Source: Rhizobium sp. BT03 (GTDB lineage Bacteria; Pseudomonadota; Alphaproteobacteria; Rhizobiales; Rhizobiaceae). Taken from it: a stretch of 64,000 bases of DNA. The stretch lies in contig NZ_CP125640.1 in the NCBI RefSeq assembly GCF_030053155.1, positions 186,001 through 250,000 on the forward strand. The letters run 5' to 3'. The notes under the pieces were generated by a model. That model was given only the letters and a program-made list of their open reading frames with translations, searched no databases and had not been told where the DNA came from. Made by a program: the position numbers and the translations under genes. Below are positions 1 to 8,390 of the stretch, piece by piece; the stretch's first letter is position 1, and every line of letters starts with the position of its first letter.

Positions 1-100
1 GGGGTGGTCAGGCATCATCATAAAGCCTCACACAACCCTTCTGAAATAGGCATTGGCCATACGATGGGGAAATCGATGCCGAATATGCCTGTAATTTTAG

Positions 101-403
101 CTATGCGACTCCGTATGCAAATAGTTCTTGTACTGATGCTTTGCTTTCCAGGTATGGCAGCGGCAACGGCCCTACACGTCGCCTGAAGTAGAATAGCAAT
201 GGAATCCCCAACACAGCAGTTGGCGGATACGCACCAATGAGCGCGACTCCCTGAGTTGTTCGGATAGCGCGCTCGGTCATTTCCGGCAGGCCCTGATACA
301 GTGGGCTGTAAAGAGCGTATGCGAAGGACGCGATTAAGGGAACCACGATCAACGCAATCGCTACTCTCCACCAAGGTGGAGACGGAAGAGTTTCTACAGG
401 CAT
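101..403 (-). CDS. small membrane protein of unknown function
   Basis: This 100-residue protein is not assigned to a known family. Two hydrophobic stretches (about residues 13-33 and 48-72) suggest two membrane spans, and the tail after RRRV is polar. The ATG is preceded by AGGTGA at short spacing. Two overlapping frames in the same stretch lack any protein-like features, so this frame is preferred. It is isolated at the window edge with no operon partner visible. Confidence 0.45.
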   Translation of the reverse strand: MPVETLPSPPWWRVAIALIVVPLIASFAYALYSPLYQGLPEMTERAIRTTQGVALIGAYPPTAVLGIPLLFYFRRRVGPLPLPYLESKASVQELFAYGVA

Positions 404-410
404 GCGTCAC

Positions 411-754
411 CTATCGAAAAGCTTATTCGGCAGAATTGCACGTCAAAGTGTGCGTGACAACGTCGCGCCAAACCTCATCTTCTAATTGCTGATGCGCACG
501 CTTTTGAGAGGTGGGTGATTGGGGGACTGCCAAGGTTTGATTGCAGCAGCTGCCTCCGGTTCCGTGCACCTCGCCGAAGCGGACGGGGTATTCTATTTCA
601 GGATGAGCTGTGGCATTTATTCATCTTCTTAATTGTGGGGAAATATTGTGACCTGAATATCAGTGCTATTCCGGCTGGTAACGACTGGTCGCCCACTGCT
701 CCAACCAGCTCTTTTGGCATCCGCAAACATGAAGATGAACCTGGAGTTATAGAC
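411..754. other. intergenic stretch without supported gene
   Basis: Nothing convincing is seen. A weak extension of the downstream reading frame covers 515-754 but has poor start signals and biased composition. It probably holds the promoters of the two divergent flanking genes. Confidence 0.4.
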
Positions 755-1321
755 TTGCTGGCTGTCTTGAGATGCGCGTGGACGCTGCGTGGTTTGACGA
801 TCGCCGGCTCCGTGGTGGCAATGGGTTTCACGCTCGCAGGATGTTCATATCTTTTTGTCCGTAGTGTCGAGGGAAGCTACCTCGCAACGGGTACTCCGGT
901 GCTCGGAAAGGTGATCGCAAGTAACGAGAGTGAGCAGATGGGGGGAACGATTGAGATCGGCTCGGCCGAAAGGCAGCAATGCAAGGGTCGCTACAGCGTG
1001 TCGCAGGTGAAGACAAATTTCTGGAAGCTGGAGACCGGCGAGCGAACCTATCGCGGGAAGATCTACTGTCTGGATGGTCGAGCAGGCGCGTTTGAACTCA
1101 TATCGAAGGATAAGGGGAAAACCGGCTCGATCACCGGCGAAATCAATGGCGAGGCATTTCAACTCGATATGTTCGAATCGAAAAGCCGTGAGTGCATGAC
1201 GGACGAATGCAGATGGGGCTTGAAGTGGACTTACGAAAAAGAGCGCGACGACATGCGTACCTATTACAGGGTCGCGACTGAACACGAGCGCGATTCAGTG
1301 AATCCATGGCTGCTCTTTTAA
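755..1321 (+). CDS. putative lipoprotein of unknown function
   Basis: The predicted protein has 188 residues with an N-terminal Arg-containing hydrophobic leader ending in the lipobox LAGC (Cys about residue 30), so it is probably exported and lipid-anchored. The TTG at 755 is chosen because GGAG lies 8 bases upstream; the frame is open back to a GTG at 515, but the extra 80 residues are low quality. The mature part is rich in charged residues and has four or five cysteines (QQCKG, YCLDG, SRECMTDECRW), which could form disulfides. It resembles small secreted proteins with a repeated Gly-Arg-Tyr beta pattern, but no family is recognised. Confidence 0.5.
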   Translation: MLAVLRCAWTLRGLTIAGSVVAMGFTLAGCSYLFVRSVEGSYLATGTPVLGKVIASNESEQMGGTIEIGSAERQQCKGRYSVSQVKTNFWKLETGERTYRGKIYCLDGRAGAFELISKDKGKTGSITGEINGEAFQLDMFESKSRECMTDECRWGLKWTYEKERDDMRTYYRVATEHERDSVNPWLLF

Positions 1322-1491
1322 ATCTGCTCCTATTCCGCGTGCTGGTGGCCCAGTGCTCCACCCATAGCGGCGTGGCGGCGGGTTGGTAGCCCCAGGTTGC
1401 TCGTAGCAGCTTTCAAATCGGAACTTGGATCGATCATCCGGGCGTGAGTTATGAAGCCGGATCCGGTCGGCGTAGCCGTGAGATAACCGGG

Positions 1492-1526
1492 TTGACCCCC
1501 ACCGCCCTGTTGGGCGGCGGGTGTCT
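1492..1526 (-). terminator. hairpin downstream of aroG
   Basis: ACCCCCACCGCCC and GGGCGGCGGGTGT form a GC-rich stem around a short loop just past the aroG stop, read on the minus strand. There is no strong T-run. The 1322-1491 stretch upstream holds nothing else recognisable. Confidence 0.45.
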
Positions 1527-1550
1527 GCCCGCCGCGCTTGATGCTGTCTA

Positions 1551-2618
1551 TCAGGCCGCGACGGCTGCCTTGCGCCGTTCGCGGGCGGATTTCGCCAAGT
1601 CTTCCAGTACGGCTACCGACATGTCCCAGTCGATGCAGCCGTCGGTGATGGACTGGCCGTAGACCAGCGGCTTGCCGGGGACGAGATCCTGGCGGCCGGC
1701 GACGAGGTTGCTCTCGATCATCATGCCCTTGATGTGGCGATTGCCGGCGGCGATCTGCGAGGCCACGGATTTGACGACGCGCGGCTGGTTCATCGGATCC
1801 TTGCTGCTGTTGGCATGGCTGGCATCGATCAGGATGCGCGGGGGCACGCCAAGCTTGACGGCTTCGCCGACCACAGCTTCGACATCGGTCGCTTCATAGT
1901 TCGGCTGTTTGCCACCGCGCAGGATGATGTGGCAGTCCTCATTGCCCCTCGTCGAAGCGATGGCCGCCTGTCCGTCTTTGGTGACGGCGGGGAAGTGATG
2001 CGGCTGCGAGGCGGCGAGGATAGCGTCGAGCGCGACGCGGACGCCGCCGTCGGTGCCGTTCTTGAAGCCGATCGGGCAGGAGAGGCCGGAGGCGAGCTGG
2101 CGATGGATCTGGCTTTCGGTCGTGCGCGCGCCGATCGCGCCCCAGCTGACGAGATCGGTAATGTATTGCGGCGTGATCGTTTCGAGGAATTCGACACCGG
2201 CGGGCAGGCCCATCGCATTGACGTCGAGCAGCAGGCGCCTGGCAATCCGAAGTCCTTCCTCGATGCGGTAGCTGCCATCGAGATGCGGGTCGTTCATCAA
2301 GCCCTTCCAGCCGACCGTGGTGCGGGGCTTTTCGAAATAGACGCGCATGACGATTTCGAGATCGCCGGAGAAGCGCTGCCGCTGTTCCGCCAGCCGCTCG
2401 GCATATTCGCATGCCGCAGCAGGATCATGGATGGAGCAAGGGCCGATGACGACGATCAGGCGGTCGTCTTCTCCCTCGAGAATCTTGTGAATCGCATGGC
2501 GGTTGCTGGTCACCGTCTCGCTGACGGCAACGGTTCGGGGAATTTCCGCGATGATATCGGCGGGTTTGGTCAGCGGGGTGATCTCGAGGATACGGAGATC
2601 GTCAATGGTATCGGGCAC
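1551..2618 (-). CDS. aroG: 3-deoxy-7-phosphoheptulonate synthase (DAHP synthase, class I)
   Basis: It catalyses the first step of the shikimate pathway, condensing phosphoenolpyruvate and erythrose 4-phosphate to DAHP in the cytoplasm. The 355-residue length and the motifs GPCSIHDP (59-66) and KPRTTVGWKG (97-106), with a late DASHANSSKD, mark the AroF/G/H type I enzyme, unlike the plant-like type II enzyme also found in many rhizobia. The start is GTG at 2618 with AGGAG 7 bases upstream. Expression is probably controlled by an attenuator in its 160-base leader (see separate entries), and the start codon itself lies in one arm of a 10-bp inverted repeat. It is transcribed alone; a terminator separates it from the upstream gene. 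Confidence 0.95.
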   Translation of the reverse strand: MPDTIDDLRILEITPLTKPADIIAEIPRTVAVSETVTSNRHAIHKILEGEDDRLIVVIGPCSIHDPAAACEYAERLAEQRQRFSGDLEIVMRVYFEKPRTTVGWKGLMNDPHLDGSYRIEEGLRIARRLLLDVNAMGLPAGVEFLETITPQYITDLVSWGAIGARTTESQIHRQLASGLSCPIGFKNGTDGGVRVALDAILAASQPHHFPAVTKDGQAAIASTRGNEDCHIILRGGKQPNYEATDVEAVVGEAVKLGVPPRILIDASHANSSKDPMNQPRVVKSVASQIAAGNRHIKGMMIESNLVAGRQDLVPGKPLVYGQSITDGCIDWDMSVAVLEDLAKSARERRKAAVAA

Positions 2619-2653
2619 GGTATGGCTCCTGTTTGGTCATACCGTGCGGAACG

Positions 2654-2680
2654 AAAAAGCCGCCAGGTAGACTAGCGGCT
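2654..2680 (-). terminator. attenuator terminator upstream of aroG
   Basis: On the minus strand AGCCGC (2680-2675) pairs with GCGGCT (2663-2658) and runs into a five-U tract, a typical Rho-independent terminator placed between the leader peptide and aroG. The 3-side competitor AGCGG at 2731-2727 can pair with CCGCT at 2678-2674 instead, which would block the terminator. Confidence 0.7.
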
Positions 2681-2708
2681 GTTCGGGTTGTCGTCGCGTC
2701 GACTTCAG

Positions 2709-2783
2709 TTACGCATAGACCCGCATCCGCTGGGAGCAGCGGTACCAATAAAATCGCGAGGCGTAGATCGAAGTGGTCGACAT
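2709..2783 (-). CDS. putative aroG leader peptide (aromatic-rich)
   Basis: The 24-residue ORF contains the run Phe-Tyr-Trp-Tyr at residues 11-14, plus further Tyr at 7 and 23, an unusual cluster of exactly the amino acids made by the pathway. No Shine-Dalgarno is present. The ATG lies 7 bases past a -10 box, so the message would be leaderless, as is known for the S. meliloti trpL leader. The codons after the aromatic run overlap hairpin segment 1 (CCGCTG, 2742-2737), which pairs with segment 2 (CAGCGG, 2732-2727). Stalling at FYWY would free segment 2 to pair with segment 3 and prevent termination. The structure is seen in the sequence; the regulation is inferred. Confidence 0.7.
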   Translation of the reverse strand: MSTTSIYASRFYWYRCSQRMRVYA

Positions 2784-2789
2784 CGGGCG

Positions 2790-2818
2790 TATGTAGCGTC
2801 GCGGCAGCCCATTGTCAC
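2790..2818 (-). promoter_or_regulatory. aroG leader promoter
   Basis: GTGACA (-35, 2818-2813) and TACATA (-10, 2795-2790) are spaced by 17 bases on the minus strand, a good housekeeping-sigma match. The predicted start site falls on or next to the A of the leader ATG at 2783. Confidence 0.6.
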
Positions 2819-2889
2819 GCAGAATTTTGCGGCTGAAAGCCAGGCGCTCGGGCGCGGCGAAACCGTTCCTGCGGAGGGCTTAATTCAAT

Positions 2890-2916
2890 CGCCCAGAAGC
2901 TCGCTGCTTCTGGGCG
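2890..2916 (-). terminator. terminator hairpin after the Cache protein gene
   Basis: CGCCCAGAAGC, a 5-base loop and GCTTCTGGGCG form a perfect 11-bp stem 31 bases past the stop of the periplasmic Cache protein gene. There is no uninterrupted T-run, only an AT-rich flank. It isolates aroG from the chemoreceptor unit. Confidence 0.65.
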
Positions 2917-2946
2917 AGAGATACGAACTTAACGAAGGTCTTGAGA

Positions 2947-3528
2947 TCAGAGCGCGTCGACGTTCACGCCGACGGTGATGGCGCCGATCGGCGTTCCCTT
3001 GTCGTCTGATATCGTGACGCTTGCCTGCGACTGCAGCGTCTGGGTCGATTCGTCCTTTTCGATCTCATCGACGAAGACGGCATCCTTGCCGGCACCGAAG
3101 GACTTCTGGAACTTGCCCTCGTCACCCTGCCAATAGTCGGATGTGGGATCGCTTTGGCCGACATTCAGCCCCTTTGCATCCATGACGAAGATCTCCGAAA
3201 TCTTGCCGTTGGAAGCAGCCTTCTTTTCCTGAAGGAATTTCGACAACGCATTGCCGAGCACGCCGTCGATCATCGAGTGGTCGGAGCCATCGACTTCGGC
3301 ACGCCACTTCTTGTCGAGAGCGTCGATATCGCCCTGGCTCAGATTGGCGTTTGCGGCGTTCTGCGCCTTGACCGCCTCGATGATGGCGGGGTCGTTAAGC
3401 CAGGGTTTTACGTCGCTGGTCACGTAGTCGGAGATCGGGGCGAGCTTCGCATCCTGCGCCATGGATACGCCCATAGGCACGGCGACTGCGGTGCAGGCCA
3501 AAAGAAATGCGGTCACAACTTTCTTCAT
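2947..3528 (-). CDS. periplasmic Cache-like sensory protein
   Basis: The 193-residue protein has a cleavable signal peptide (residues 1-24, ending SMA-QD) and no other membrane segment, so it should be periplasmic. The C-terminal half (PTSDYWQGDEGKFQKSF, QSQASVTISDDKGTPIGAITVGVNV) has the layout of single Cache/PDC ligand-binding domains, which normally form the sensor part of chemoreceptors. AAGGGAAC precedes the ATG. It lies 60 bases downstream of a chemoreceptor gene on the same strand and probably shares its transcript, suggesting that it binds a ligand and docks to that receptor. This function is inferred; the ligand is unknown. Confidence 0.7.
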   Translation of the reverse strand: MKKVVTAFLLACTAVAVPMGVSMAQDAKLAPISDYVTSDVKPWLNDPAIIEAVKAQNAANANLSQGDIDALDKKWRAEVDGSDHSMIDGVLGNALSKFLQEKKAASNGKISEIFVMDAKGLNVGQSDPTSDYWQGDEGKFQKSFGAGKDAVFVDEIEKDESTQTLQSQASVTISDDKGTPIGAITVGVNVDAL

Positions 3529-3588
3529 AACTGTTCCCTTCCCGATTTTGGGTGTTGAGGATTAAAAGTCTATCGAATGAAGACGAGG

Positions 3589-5463
3589 TCAGAACTCCTC
3601 CCAGGCACCGGGAGCAGCGGCAACGGCGGCATTTCCGGCGTGCCGCTGCACGAAGGCTCTGGGTTCAGGGCGAGATTGACGAACGGGTTGAGCGGCTCTG
3701 GGCTGACTGGCGGCAGCGGCGCCGACGGTGAACCGGCCGGCGGAATCCTGCAGAAGGCGTCCCTGCGTGCGCAGCTCCTGGCAGGCGGCGTTGGTCTCCT
3801 CGACCATTGCCGCGTTCTGCTGTGTCGCGTGATCCATCTGGTTGATGGCGCCGTTGATTTCCTGCAGGCCCGTGGCCTGTTCGCGATAGGATTGGACGAT
3901 GGAAGCGATGCTGTCGCTGATGCGGTTGATCTGCTCCTCGATCTTCAAAAGGGCATCGCCGGTTTCGTTGACCAGCCCGACGCCGGCCGCCACTTCCTGG
4001 CCGGAGACGTTGATCAGGTTCTTGATTTCCTTGGCCGCGTTGGCGGAGCGCTGGGCGAGTTCCCGCACTTCCTGCGCGACGACCGCAAAACCCTTGCCGG
4101 CTTCGCCGGCGCGCGCCGCCTCGACGCCGGCGTTCAACGCCAGCAGGTTCGTCTGGAAAGCGATTTCATCGATGACGCCGATAATGCGGCCGATCTGGCT
4201 CGATGATGTCTGGATCCGGTCCATCGCCCCGATCGCATCGCGTACCACAGTCGCCGAGACATGGGCGCTGCGCTTCGTTTCCTCGACCAGCTTCCCGGCA
4301 TCTTCGGCCCGCTGCGACGATGTTCTGACCGTGGTGGTCACCTCATCCAGTGCTGCGGCGGTCTGTTCCAAGGCCGCGGCCTGTTGCTCGGTACGCTTGG
4401 CGAGCTGATCGGCGGAGGAAGCAAGCTCGCTTGAGCCGCCTTCAACCGCAACGGAAGCGATCTTGATCTCGGTCAGCGCTGCCGCGACTGCTTCGACCAT
4501 GTTGTTGAAATCCTGCCGCAGTTTATCGAATTCGGGACCGAGATCGGCCAGGCGTATCGAAAAGTCGCCGGCGGCGAGCTTTTCCAGTTCATTTGCCAGC
4601 GCTGTCATGACCAGCCGCTGAGCGTTGCTGGCCTCTTCCGTCAGGGATGCGTTACGCGCCCGTTCGGCGTCGAACGAGGCGCTCTGCTCGGCCGCGGCCT
4701 GCTCTCTTTCGATCTTGGCAATTGCCTCGTTACGGAAAACTTCCAGGGCACGCGCCAGAAAGCCGATTTCGTCGCCATTTTCCCTGTAGGTGACGGGGGA
4801 GGCCAGATCGCCTTTCTGCAAGGCGCTGATCCGCTCGCTGAGAATTCTGAGAGGGCGGCCGACGAGGCTGCGCATGGCGAGAAGAAAAGCGACAACGGCC
4901 ATGGCGGTGATCACAAACTGGGTCAGCAGCGAAATCAACACCTTCTGCTTGACTTCGGCAGCGATTTTTTCGACCGACCAGTTGGTGACGACGTAGCCGG
5001 TCGCCTTGCCTGATTTATCCAGCGGAAGCGGCGCGATGATCGTCACAACGCCGGCAGATATTCCGCTGTCATCGATCGTGGTTTTCTCAGGCTTGGCACT
5101 GAGGCGCTTCGCCAGATCGGCCGGCGAGGGCAAACCGTCAACGCCGTCGCGCGTCCATGTATCGATGGCCGCGGGTTCGGCGTTGAAGGCGGCAAACTGA
5201 ACAAGGTCAAGCGAGGGATCGTCGCGGTACAGCGAATAGGCCTCGCGAACGGCATTCGCCTTGCCCCATTTCACGCCGCCGGCGGCCAGAGAGGCGAACT
5301 GCTCCACATCCTTGGACCAGTTCGCCTTGGCGCCATCGATCAACGCCTTGGTTTCGTACATCCACGTATAGGTGGCAAAGGCGGAGATGCCGCAAAGGTT
5401 GACGGTCACGATAATCGCCGCCAGCTTGGCTGTCAGGGGCATCGTTTTTAAAAAATGGAACAT
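3589..5463 (-). CDS. methyl-accepting chemotaxis protein
   Basis: A 624-residue transmembrane chemoreceptor. TM1 is at about residues 11-32, a periplasmic sensor region of about 130 residues follows, and TM2 is near 170-195. One or two HAMP segments and the long signalling hairpin come next; its tip contains DEIAFQTNLLALNAGVEAAR and the downstream GFAVVAQEVRELAQRS. The protein ends in AWEEF, resembling the C-terminal pentapeptide that tethers CheR/CheB in E. coli receptors. ATG 5463 is preferred; an upstream GTG at 5556 would add 31 Pro/Arg-rich residues before TM1. The Cache-domain gene directly downstream is a likely partner. Confidence 0.93.
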   Translation of the reverse strand: MFHFLKTMPLTAKLAAIIVTVNLCGISAFATYTWMYETKALIDGAKANWSKDVEQFASLAAGGVKWGKANAVREAYSLYRDDPSLDLVQFAAFNAEPAAIDTWTRDGVDGLPSPADLAKRLSAKPEKTTIDDSGISAGVVTIIAPLPLDKSGKATGYVVTNWSVEKIAAEVKQKVLISLLTQFVITAMAVVAFLLAMRSLVGRPLRILSERISALQKGDLASPVTYRENGDEIGFLARALEVFRNEAIAKIEREQAAAEQSASFDAERARNASLTEEASNAQRLVMTALANELEKLAAGDFSIRLADLGPEFDKLRQDFNNMVEAVAAALTEIKIASVAVEGGSSELASSADQLAKRTEQQAAALEQTAAALDEVTTTVRTSSQRAEDAGKLVEETKRSAHVSATVVRDAIGAMDRIQTSSSQIGRIIGVIDEIAFQTNLLALNAGVEAARAGEAGKGFAVVAQEVRELAQRSANAAKEIKNLINVSGQEVAAGVGLVNETGDALLKIEEQINRISDSIASIVQSYREQATGLQEINGAINQMDHATQQNAAMVEETNAACQELRTQGRLLQDSAGRFTVGAAAASQPRAAQPVRQSRPEPRAFVQRHAGNAAVAAAPGAWEEF

Positions 5464-5664
5464 GCCGCGGGGGCCTCGAAACGCGAGCTCAGTCGGATAT
5501 GGTCCCGACCAGCCTATCAATACGGGCATCCACGCCGGCGGTCGCAGCATGAGCACTCATGCCCATGTCCCCCTGTGCGACCCAAAACGCGCAAACGCAG
5601 TCTGTCTTCGATGTGTGAAGAAATCATAAAGTGGAATGGGATACCGGACCGGCGGTCGGCGGGA

Positions 5665-7125
5665 TCAAGGGCTGTTTTCCGCCAAGGCCTCTTCGGGCTC
5701 GGCCTGGCGGTGCTTAAGGCGGCGTGTCGTCAGTTCCGCGCCGGCATCGCGCGGCAGGCGCAGGAAGGTGATGCAGGCGAGCGCCGAGATTGCCGAGACG
5801 CTGAAGAAGGCAGTGTGAAAATCCGAGACCAGCAGCCTGCCGCCATGGAAACTGCTCGAAATTTCGAGGATGCCGCCGGCGATCGCCACACCCATCGCCA
5901 TGGAGATACGCTGGGCGACGGCATTGATTGCGGTCGCCTGGCTGCTGTCGGCATCGTCGACATCGCCGAAGGCCATGGCATTGACGCCCGAAAAGGCCAT
6001 GGAGCGGAACAGGCCGCCGATCAGCAGGCAGGCCATGATCAGCGGCAGCGGCGTTGCAGCGGTGAAGAACCCGTTGATGCCGAGGAAGATCGCCGCCAGC
6101 AAGGTGGTGATCGATATGACGGTGCGGAAACCGAAGGTATTGAAGGTGCGCGAAGCGGCAAATTTCGACCCCATCGAGCCGAGCGCGCTGACGAAGGTCA
6201 CCGAGCCCGATTGCAGCGGCGTCAGGCCGAAGCCGAGCTGCAGCATCAGCGGCATCAGAAAAGGCAGGGCGCCGAGCCCCATGCGGAAATTGGAGGCGCC
6301 GAGGATTGCCGCCCGGAACATCGGGTAGCGGAACATTTTCGGATCGAGAAGCGGATAGGACGCGCGGCGGGCATGCAGGAGATAGAAGAGGCCGGCAAGG
6401 ATGCCAATTGCCACGGTGACGTAACCGTAGACGACGGGCACGGCGGGAAGGCTGATGACCGAGAGGCCGAAGACGAAGCCGGAAAAGCCGATGCCGCAAA
6501 GGAAGAAACCCGGAAAATCCATCGGCCGCGGGCTGCGCGGCTCGACCGCCGGCAGGAAGCGCGTGACGAGGATGATGCCGGCGACGCCGATCGGGACATT
6601 GATCCAGAAGATCCAGTGCCAGGTGAGATAGGTGGTGAGGAAGCCGCCGATCGGCGGCCCCATGATCGGGCCGATCAGCGCCGGAATGGTGAGCCAGGCC
6701 ATGGCATCGACGAGTTCGTGGCGCGGCGTTCCCCGGACCAACAGCAGGCGGCTGACCGGCGTCATCATCGAGCCGCCGGCGCCCTGGATCAGCCGCGAGA
6801 CGACGAAGGCTGCGATCGAATTGGAAAAGGCGCAGGCGACCGAACCGATCATGAAGACGAAGATCGCCATGCGGAAGATGTTGCGCGCGCCGAAACGATC
6901 CGACATCCAGCCGCTGATCGGGATGAAGATCGCCAGTGCCACGAGATAGCTGGTGACGGCAAGCTTCAGCGCGATCGGCGAGGTGCCGATATCGGCTGCT
7001 ATCGCCGGCAGGCTGGTGGCAATCACGGTCGAATCCATCTGTTCCATGAACAGGGCGACCGCGAGGATCATGGGCGTGAGGCGGGGCACGGGCAACCGGG
7101 GTGCTGGTATGGATTGTTCAGCCAT
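5665..7125 (-). CDS. MFS drug efflux transporter, DHA2 (EmrB/QacA-like) family
   Basis: This 486-residue inner-membrane protein has about 14 hydrophobic segments and the DHA2 hallmarks: MDSTVIATSLPAIAADIG in TM1, GWMSDRFGARNIF (motif A, loop 2-3), LIQGAGGSMMTPVSRLLL, and the motif C-like GPIMGPPIGG. The family exports toxic compounds by proton antiport. The usual EmrA membrane-fusion partner is absent, so it may act alone or with another adaptor. It stands as a single gene, divergent from bluB with a repeat-rich gap between. The substrate cannot be told from sequence. Confidence 0.9.
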   Translation of the reverse strand: MAEQSIPAPRLPVPRLTPMILAVALFMEQMDSTVIATSLPAIAADIGTSPIALKLAVTSYLVALAIFIPISGWMSDRFGARNIFRMAIFVFMIGSVACAFSNSIAAFVVSRLIQGAGGSMMTPVSRLLLVRGTPRHELVDAMAWLTIPALIGPIMGPPIGGFLTTYLTWHWIFWINVPIGVAGIILVTRFLPAVEPRSPRPMDFPGFFLCGIGFSGFVFGLSVISLPAVPVVYGYVTVAIGILAGLFYLLHARRASYPLLDPKMFRYPMFRAAILGASNFRMGLGALPFLMPLMLQLGFGLTPLQSGSVTFVSALGSMGSKFAASRTFNTFGFRTVISITTLLAAIFLGINGFFTAATPLPLIMACLLIGGLFRSMAFSGVNAMAFGDVDDADSSQATAINAVAQRISMAMGVAIAGGILEISSSFHGGRLLVSDFHTAFFSVSAISALACITFLRLPRDAGAELTTRRLKHRQAEPEEALAENSP

Positions 7126-7273
7126 ACGCTTTCATCAGCGGCTAGGCTATAGAAACAATCGACGCTGCGGCCTGCCGTGCCGCTTCAAACCGACGCGGGC
7201 GGTCAAATGAGATGGGCCTCTCGTTTCTTGCTGTTTTGGAGAGGGTTGAGGTAGGATCGAGACTTGGCCAGCT

Positions 7274-7438
7274 CCCTCTTCTCCCCAGCGGGGAGAAGGT
7301 GCCGGCAGGCGGATGAGGGGGCTGCACGGCACGCCTTTCATGTTGCCCCTCGCTTGCGCTCAGTGCATTCGCAGTTTCACTGCTCACCCCCTCATCCGAC
7401 CCTTCGGGCCACCTTCTCCCCGCTGGGGAGAAGAGGAC
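7274..7438. repeat. RIME-like inverted repeat pair
   Basis: Two ~55-bp copies of a rhizobial intergenic element face each other: CTTCTCCCCAGCGGGGAGAAGG...GGATGAGGGGG at 7274-7322 and its reverse complement form at 7384-7438. Each copy has its own small hairpin and the pair could form one long stem. These match what is known as Rhizobium-specific intergenic mosaic elements. They lie between the efflux gene and the cobalamin riboswitch. Confidence 0.7.
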
Positions 7439-7479
7439 TCCCGGCTTGCAGTGGCGCTGCTTTCCTGAAATAGATGCGC

Positions 7480-7645
7480 CGTCAGGTGCCCGCCATCCAG
7501 GCGGGAGAATCGGGAATCCGGTGCAAGACCGGAACGTGCCCAACGCTGTAAGGCCGACGCCTGCCGCTTCATCATGCCACTGGCTTTTGCCGGGAAGGCT
7601 GCGGCAGACGGGTGACGCCAAGTCAGAAGACCGGCCTGGCAAGAT
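7480..7645 (+). promoter_or_regulatory. cobalamin (AdoCbl) riboswitch
   Basis: Conserved blocks appear in order: GGTGCCCGC, GGGAGAATCGGGAATCCGGTG, ACCGG, CGCTGTAA, GCCACTGG, GGGAAGGC and the B12 box GCCAAGTCAGAAGACCGGCC. Downstream, CCAACCC (about 7650-7656) can pair with GTTGGGG (7681-7687), which contains the presumed Shine-Dalgarno of bluB, suggesting translational control: cobalamin bound, bluB off. Confidence 0.9.
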
Positions 7646-7647
7646 AG

Positions 7648-8385
<738 letters not shown>

Positions 8386-8390
8386 CCAAT

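Noticed and set aside
515..754. In-frame extension of the lipoprotein gene that slightly resembles a Wzz/ExoP chain-length regulator N-terminus
   Set aside because: The segment EPGVIDLLAVLRCAWTLRG is similar in pattern, but the downstream domain is unrelated and a better start with GGAG lies at 755; it is probably a chance resemblance.
5455..7152. Long plus-strand open frame over the efflux and chemoreceptor region
   Set aside because: It runs opposite to the DHA2 transporter gene, is rich in Asp/Glu/Arg with no domain, and is a codon-bias artefact.
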